The translations under genes and the position numbers were made by a program. Source: Bradysia coprophila (lineage: Eukaryota; Arthropoda; Insecta; Diptera; Sciaridae). Taken from it: a stretch of 64,000 nucleotides of DNA. Under the pieces are notes generated by a model, which had not been told where the DNA came from, did no database searches, and saw only the letters and a program-made list of their open reading frames with translations. Of this stretch, positions 61,201 to 64,000 are shown one piece after another (position 1 is the stretch's first letter; the number at the start of each line of letters is the position of its first letter). Location of the stretch: the NCBI RefSeq assembly GCF_014529535.1, contig NW_023503584.1:3952832-4016831 (forward strand). Direction: 5' to 3'.

Positions 61201-61560
61201 CCGACATGAATGAAGCATTAATTTTGTTTACGTACGGCATTTGAATATATATTTTGAGAAAGTAATTTCATGTTCAACACTTGAGCTTCTTCTTTTTCGA
61301 CTGTGCGGGCACGCACTGGCTATGGCGAAACGAGTGTTATGTTTGATAGGATAATTTGTAGATACGTAAAGCGCAGCCAGCGTAGCGTTTATTTCAGGAA
61401 CGAAGCGCAAATATTGAAATGTCCAATAAAATATTTGAATTTTCAACTTGTTGTGCGTGCGTGGTTAGGCAATGTTATTTTTCAGAGGTCGCTCTGTTGC
61501 ATAAAACGTTGTATGAATCTCGGTGTGGCCTCGTGTCATAATTACACATCTAGAGCCTAA
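58291..61560. other. No gene seen
   Basis: AT-rich DNA. A plus-strand ORF at 58285-58593 has a few Cys and aromatic residues (YWCSRYPGC) but no convincing domain. A copy of the TATCGAYAACGAC family is at about 59570-59700. Confidence 0.5.
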
Positions 61561-62040
61561 TAAAATACTTCGCACTCGATATCCTAAGAAACCTCAAAAT
61601 TCTAGAACTGGGAAGAGGGTAGACCATGTTGGATGGAGGAATTTTGAGAACCAAAATACTACCATATCATTAACACCAGAAGACCAGAAGGAAACCCAGA
61701 AAAACTTGACCAATCCGTCAAATTACTCAAATTCTAGAACTGATGGCGTGGTATACCATGTAAGGTGGTGGAATTTTAGAGACTAACATAATATAACCTC
61801 AACAATCCCAAAAGTCCAGAAGGGAACCCAATAAAACCTCAGATATCCTTCATAATACTTACGTTCTAGAGCTGGGAACATATTGTGCATGTGCAGTGAC
61901 ATACGTTTTGGAACTGACCCACTACCACCTCAACAGTTCAATAAATCCTGAAGAGAATCAAAAAAAAAACTCAGAGATCCTTCAAAATCCTTAAATTCTA
62001 GAACAGGGAGCATGTTTCCGTGAAAATATGAAACTCGGTT
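61561..62040. repeat. Degenerate tandem repeat, unit about 120-145 bp
   Basis: About four diverged units share AAATTCTAGAACTGGGA-type words (61595, 61730, 61865, 61995) and AAAACCTCAGA or GTCCAGAAGGGAACCCA-type words. Divergence is high, so the array is old. Confidence 0.6.
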
Positions 62041-63212
62041 ACGCCTTGAGCTACTAAAATTTACAGAAAATACAACTGTAGGTCGATTGTCATGGAAATA
62101 CGTGTAAATTTTTATTCTAAATAAACAATAATTTCGATGTATTTTTACATCAAGAACATGTGGTGACTTCACTGTTACGGACGTATCTCCGGAACGAGCT
62201 GCCCGATTTCAATAAATAAAAAACGAAAACGTACCTCTTCAAATTCTCAATAAACCTTTTGAAGAAAGTTTTTGCGAATTTATCGGTTTCAGAGATTTTC
62301 CTTTGAGAATTTTTTTTTTTCGACTTTGACCAAGTTTTTCTGCCATTTTGGATTCAAATGTCAAAAAATAAATTTTAATAAAAAAATAAGACTTTTCTCT
62401 ATAACTTATCCTTTGGAAGTGGATAGATATCTCTTCTCGCTTACGAATGCAAAATCATAGAAAAAAAAGGGACATAATGGCCGCTCACCAGAGAACCATT
62501 GAGCTGCCGTCTTGGCCCCACATCAAATTAGAATCAGGAATCGATACGGAACAACCTACAATCATCGTTATGACGATTTTCTAAGATGCACGATTAAGCC
62601 CTTTTTTCAGCCTAAGCAGGTCCACCTCATTACGACAAGCTACTCATTACGAAAAGTCGTAGACTATAGTACTCAAAAAGCCCAATTTTTGTTTTGCTCA
62701 CTAACATCTCTAATAACCAGTTTAATGCTATCAGAGCCATACCTTGAAATATAAAAATACTCTCCGAGGAAAACTAGGAGAATAACTGATAACTCGCCTA
62801 AATATAGGCTAGACATTATATACAAAAATTCATCGTATTCTGGCTGCGTCACACGAGAGTCATTCAGTGTGAACATTTATACAGCCACCATAACTCCACT
62901 AATTATGAAACTTGAGTGAACTTTAGGGTGTTGGGCATTAGAAGCAGTTATCACTCGCATACTATTAGAAACCGAGGAATTATATATGGTCTCGGTCTAA
63001 GTGAGAATGCGCACAAACCGCAAACAATAAAATTGGTTGGTTGTTTTACGACAATGCTTTTTTATTAGTCATATCATCACATTTATTACGTACGCAAATA
63101 ACAATTGATGCTTTTTGGCTTGAACTTATAAAATTACCCGTGGCCCCGTGAAAATACACATAAATTAGAATTTGATGGATTAAATGCGTTAAATAAATTA
63201 GCGAAATCGAAA
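62041..63212. other. No intact gene; possible receptor remnant
   Basis: Noncoding apart from a minus-strand ORF (62673-62876) that contains YLGELSVILLVFLGEYFY, a stretch resembling TM3 plus the following Glu of ionotropic receptors. No S1, TM1 or pore region is found upstream, so at most a remnant. Confidence 0.35.
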
Positions 63213-64000
63213 TTAGTTTCCACCTTTCGAAAACATCTTAGACGTATGGTCCCAAACTTTTTGCATCATATCCTCCGTCACCGGCTTCTTCTTTTCAACC
63301 GTTTCGCCTTTATTATCTATGCATCGCGAGCCGCTTGCTGTACCTAGCATACCATGTACCATATATTCAGCACAAGTTTCTGCACTAGTTCCAACTCCTA
63401 ATTTCATCAGACCTTTTAACGGAATTCGAGCATAAAACGGTAGATTATCTCCCAATGATGTACGAACAGCACCGGGAAATGCATGCGTGAATGTAACACT
63501 AGCATTTTCCGGTTGTGACGCTAAGTGCTGTATGATGATGTCAGTGAAAGTGATGGCATGATTAGCCGCACCTGATAAACTGTACGAGTTTTCCAGTGCC
63601 ATGTCATCCCAATTGATTTTGGACGGATTTCCGTTCACCCCATCTAATACGAAAAGAACTTTTCCGCCGTTCTCTGACGATCGAAGGAGGGGAAGTAGTT
63701 CGTGTACGAACAACATTCTACCGTAGTAATGTAAGGCAAGTTTGTTATCTATGTTTTCGGCTGTTGGCGTAAATCCAGCCATCGTTAAAATTCCTTGAGT
63801 CATAATAAGAATGTCTACAGCTGGAATTTGCTTTGTGACTGTACGAATCTCAGACAATAATGATACATCAGCTCGCAGAAATCGGGATTTGGAACTAAAT
63901 TTCGGAAGAAATTCATTGGCGGCTGCTTCATTTCGACCAATAATCGTTATGCTGGCAGATGGACAATGTTGTGCAATCGATATGGCAATGGCTCGACCTT
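63213..64000 (-). CDS. Short-chain dehydrogenase/reductase, 5' part off the edge
   Basis: The C-terminal 262 or so residues of an NAD(P)-binding Rossmann oxidoreductase of the SDR superfamily. The visible part starts with GRAIAISIAQHCPSASITII, corresponding to the helix after the nucleotide-binding glycines (the glycine motif lies outside the window). It continues with a DV acidic block (RADVSLL), VDILIMTQGI in place of the usual NNAG, KVLFVLDGVNG, and ENSYSLSGAANHA where YxxxK is expected. The Tyr is present but the catalytic Lys position is not Lys, so classical catalysis is doubtful. The PGAVRTSLG loop after strand 6 is kept. No intron is seen in the visible part. Stop at 63213-63215. Confidence 0.85.
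   Translation of the reverse strand, partial: GRAIAISIAQHCPSASITIIGRNEAAANEFLPKFSSKSRFLRADVSLLSEIRTVTKQIPAVDILIMTQGILTMAGFTPTAENIDNKLALHYYGRMLFVHELLPLLRSSENGGKVLFVLDGVNGNPSKINWDDMALENSYSLSGAANHAITFTDIIIQHLASQPENASVTFTHAFPGAVRTSLGDNLPFYARIPLKGLMKLGVGTSAETCAEYMVHGMLGTASGSRCIDNKGETVEKKKPVTEDMMQKVWDHTSKMFSKGGN

Overview
The window looks like nuclear DNA of an insect, most likely a nematoceran fly such as a fungus gnat. This rests on AT-rich sequence, spliced genes with short introns (mostly 57-150 bp), a divergent insect-type ionotropic receptor, CRAL-TRIO and aldo-keto reductase families in tandem, and heavy repeat content. The species assignment is inference.

Genes are sparse. From left to right: two tandem aldo-keto reductases on the minus strand (15863-17100 and 18944-20177); an ionotropic receptor on the plus strand (26165-28021); three tandem minus-strand CRAL-TRIO lipid-binding genes with identical four-exon structure (33106-34708, 35209-36726, 40767-42221); a minus-strand NB-ARC/TPR gene of NLR architecture (49917-53254) with one frameshift and one in-frame stop; a small plus-strand gene of 140 codons next to it (55508-56484); a 5'-truncated non-LTR reverse transcriptase with a restriction-like endonuclease (56689-58290, minus); and the 3' part of a short-chain dehydrogenase running off the right edge (63213-64000, minus). 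Broken pieces of two other non-LTR elements (7810-8154, 42634-43158) and of an LRR-like gene (49188-49664) are also visible.

The rest is dominated by structured repeats. These are fold-back elements, some with arms built of tandem repeats (29178-30732 with a 52-bp unit, 31595-32868 with an 86-bp unit, 53430-55110 with a short quasi-periodic motif). There is a dispersed composite element in two opposite-facing copies (11743-13132 and 20299-22962), whose internal satellite is hugely expanded in one copy. A small LTR-like element (38964-40487) carries nine 46-bp tandem units, and there are many MITE-like inverted repeats. The first 15.8 kb holds essentially no recognisable intact gene.

The most interesting point is the divergent neighbour pair at 49.9-56.5 kb. 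The NB-ARC/TPR gene starts with a tiny exon encoding a Thr-rich, beta-prone segment. The neighbouring small protein has an amphipathic or hydrophobic N-terminal helix and a C-terminal half with a similar AG(N/S)V-x5-(V/I)G spacing. This recalls the NLR-plus-effector gene pairs with amyloid signalling motifs known from fungi and bacteria. It is a hypothesis from sequence pattern only.
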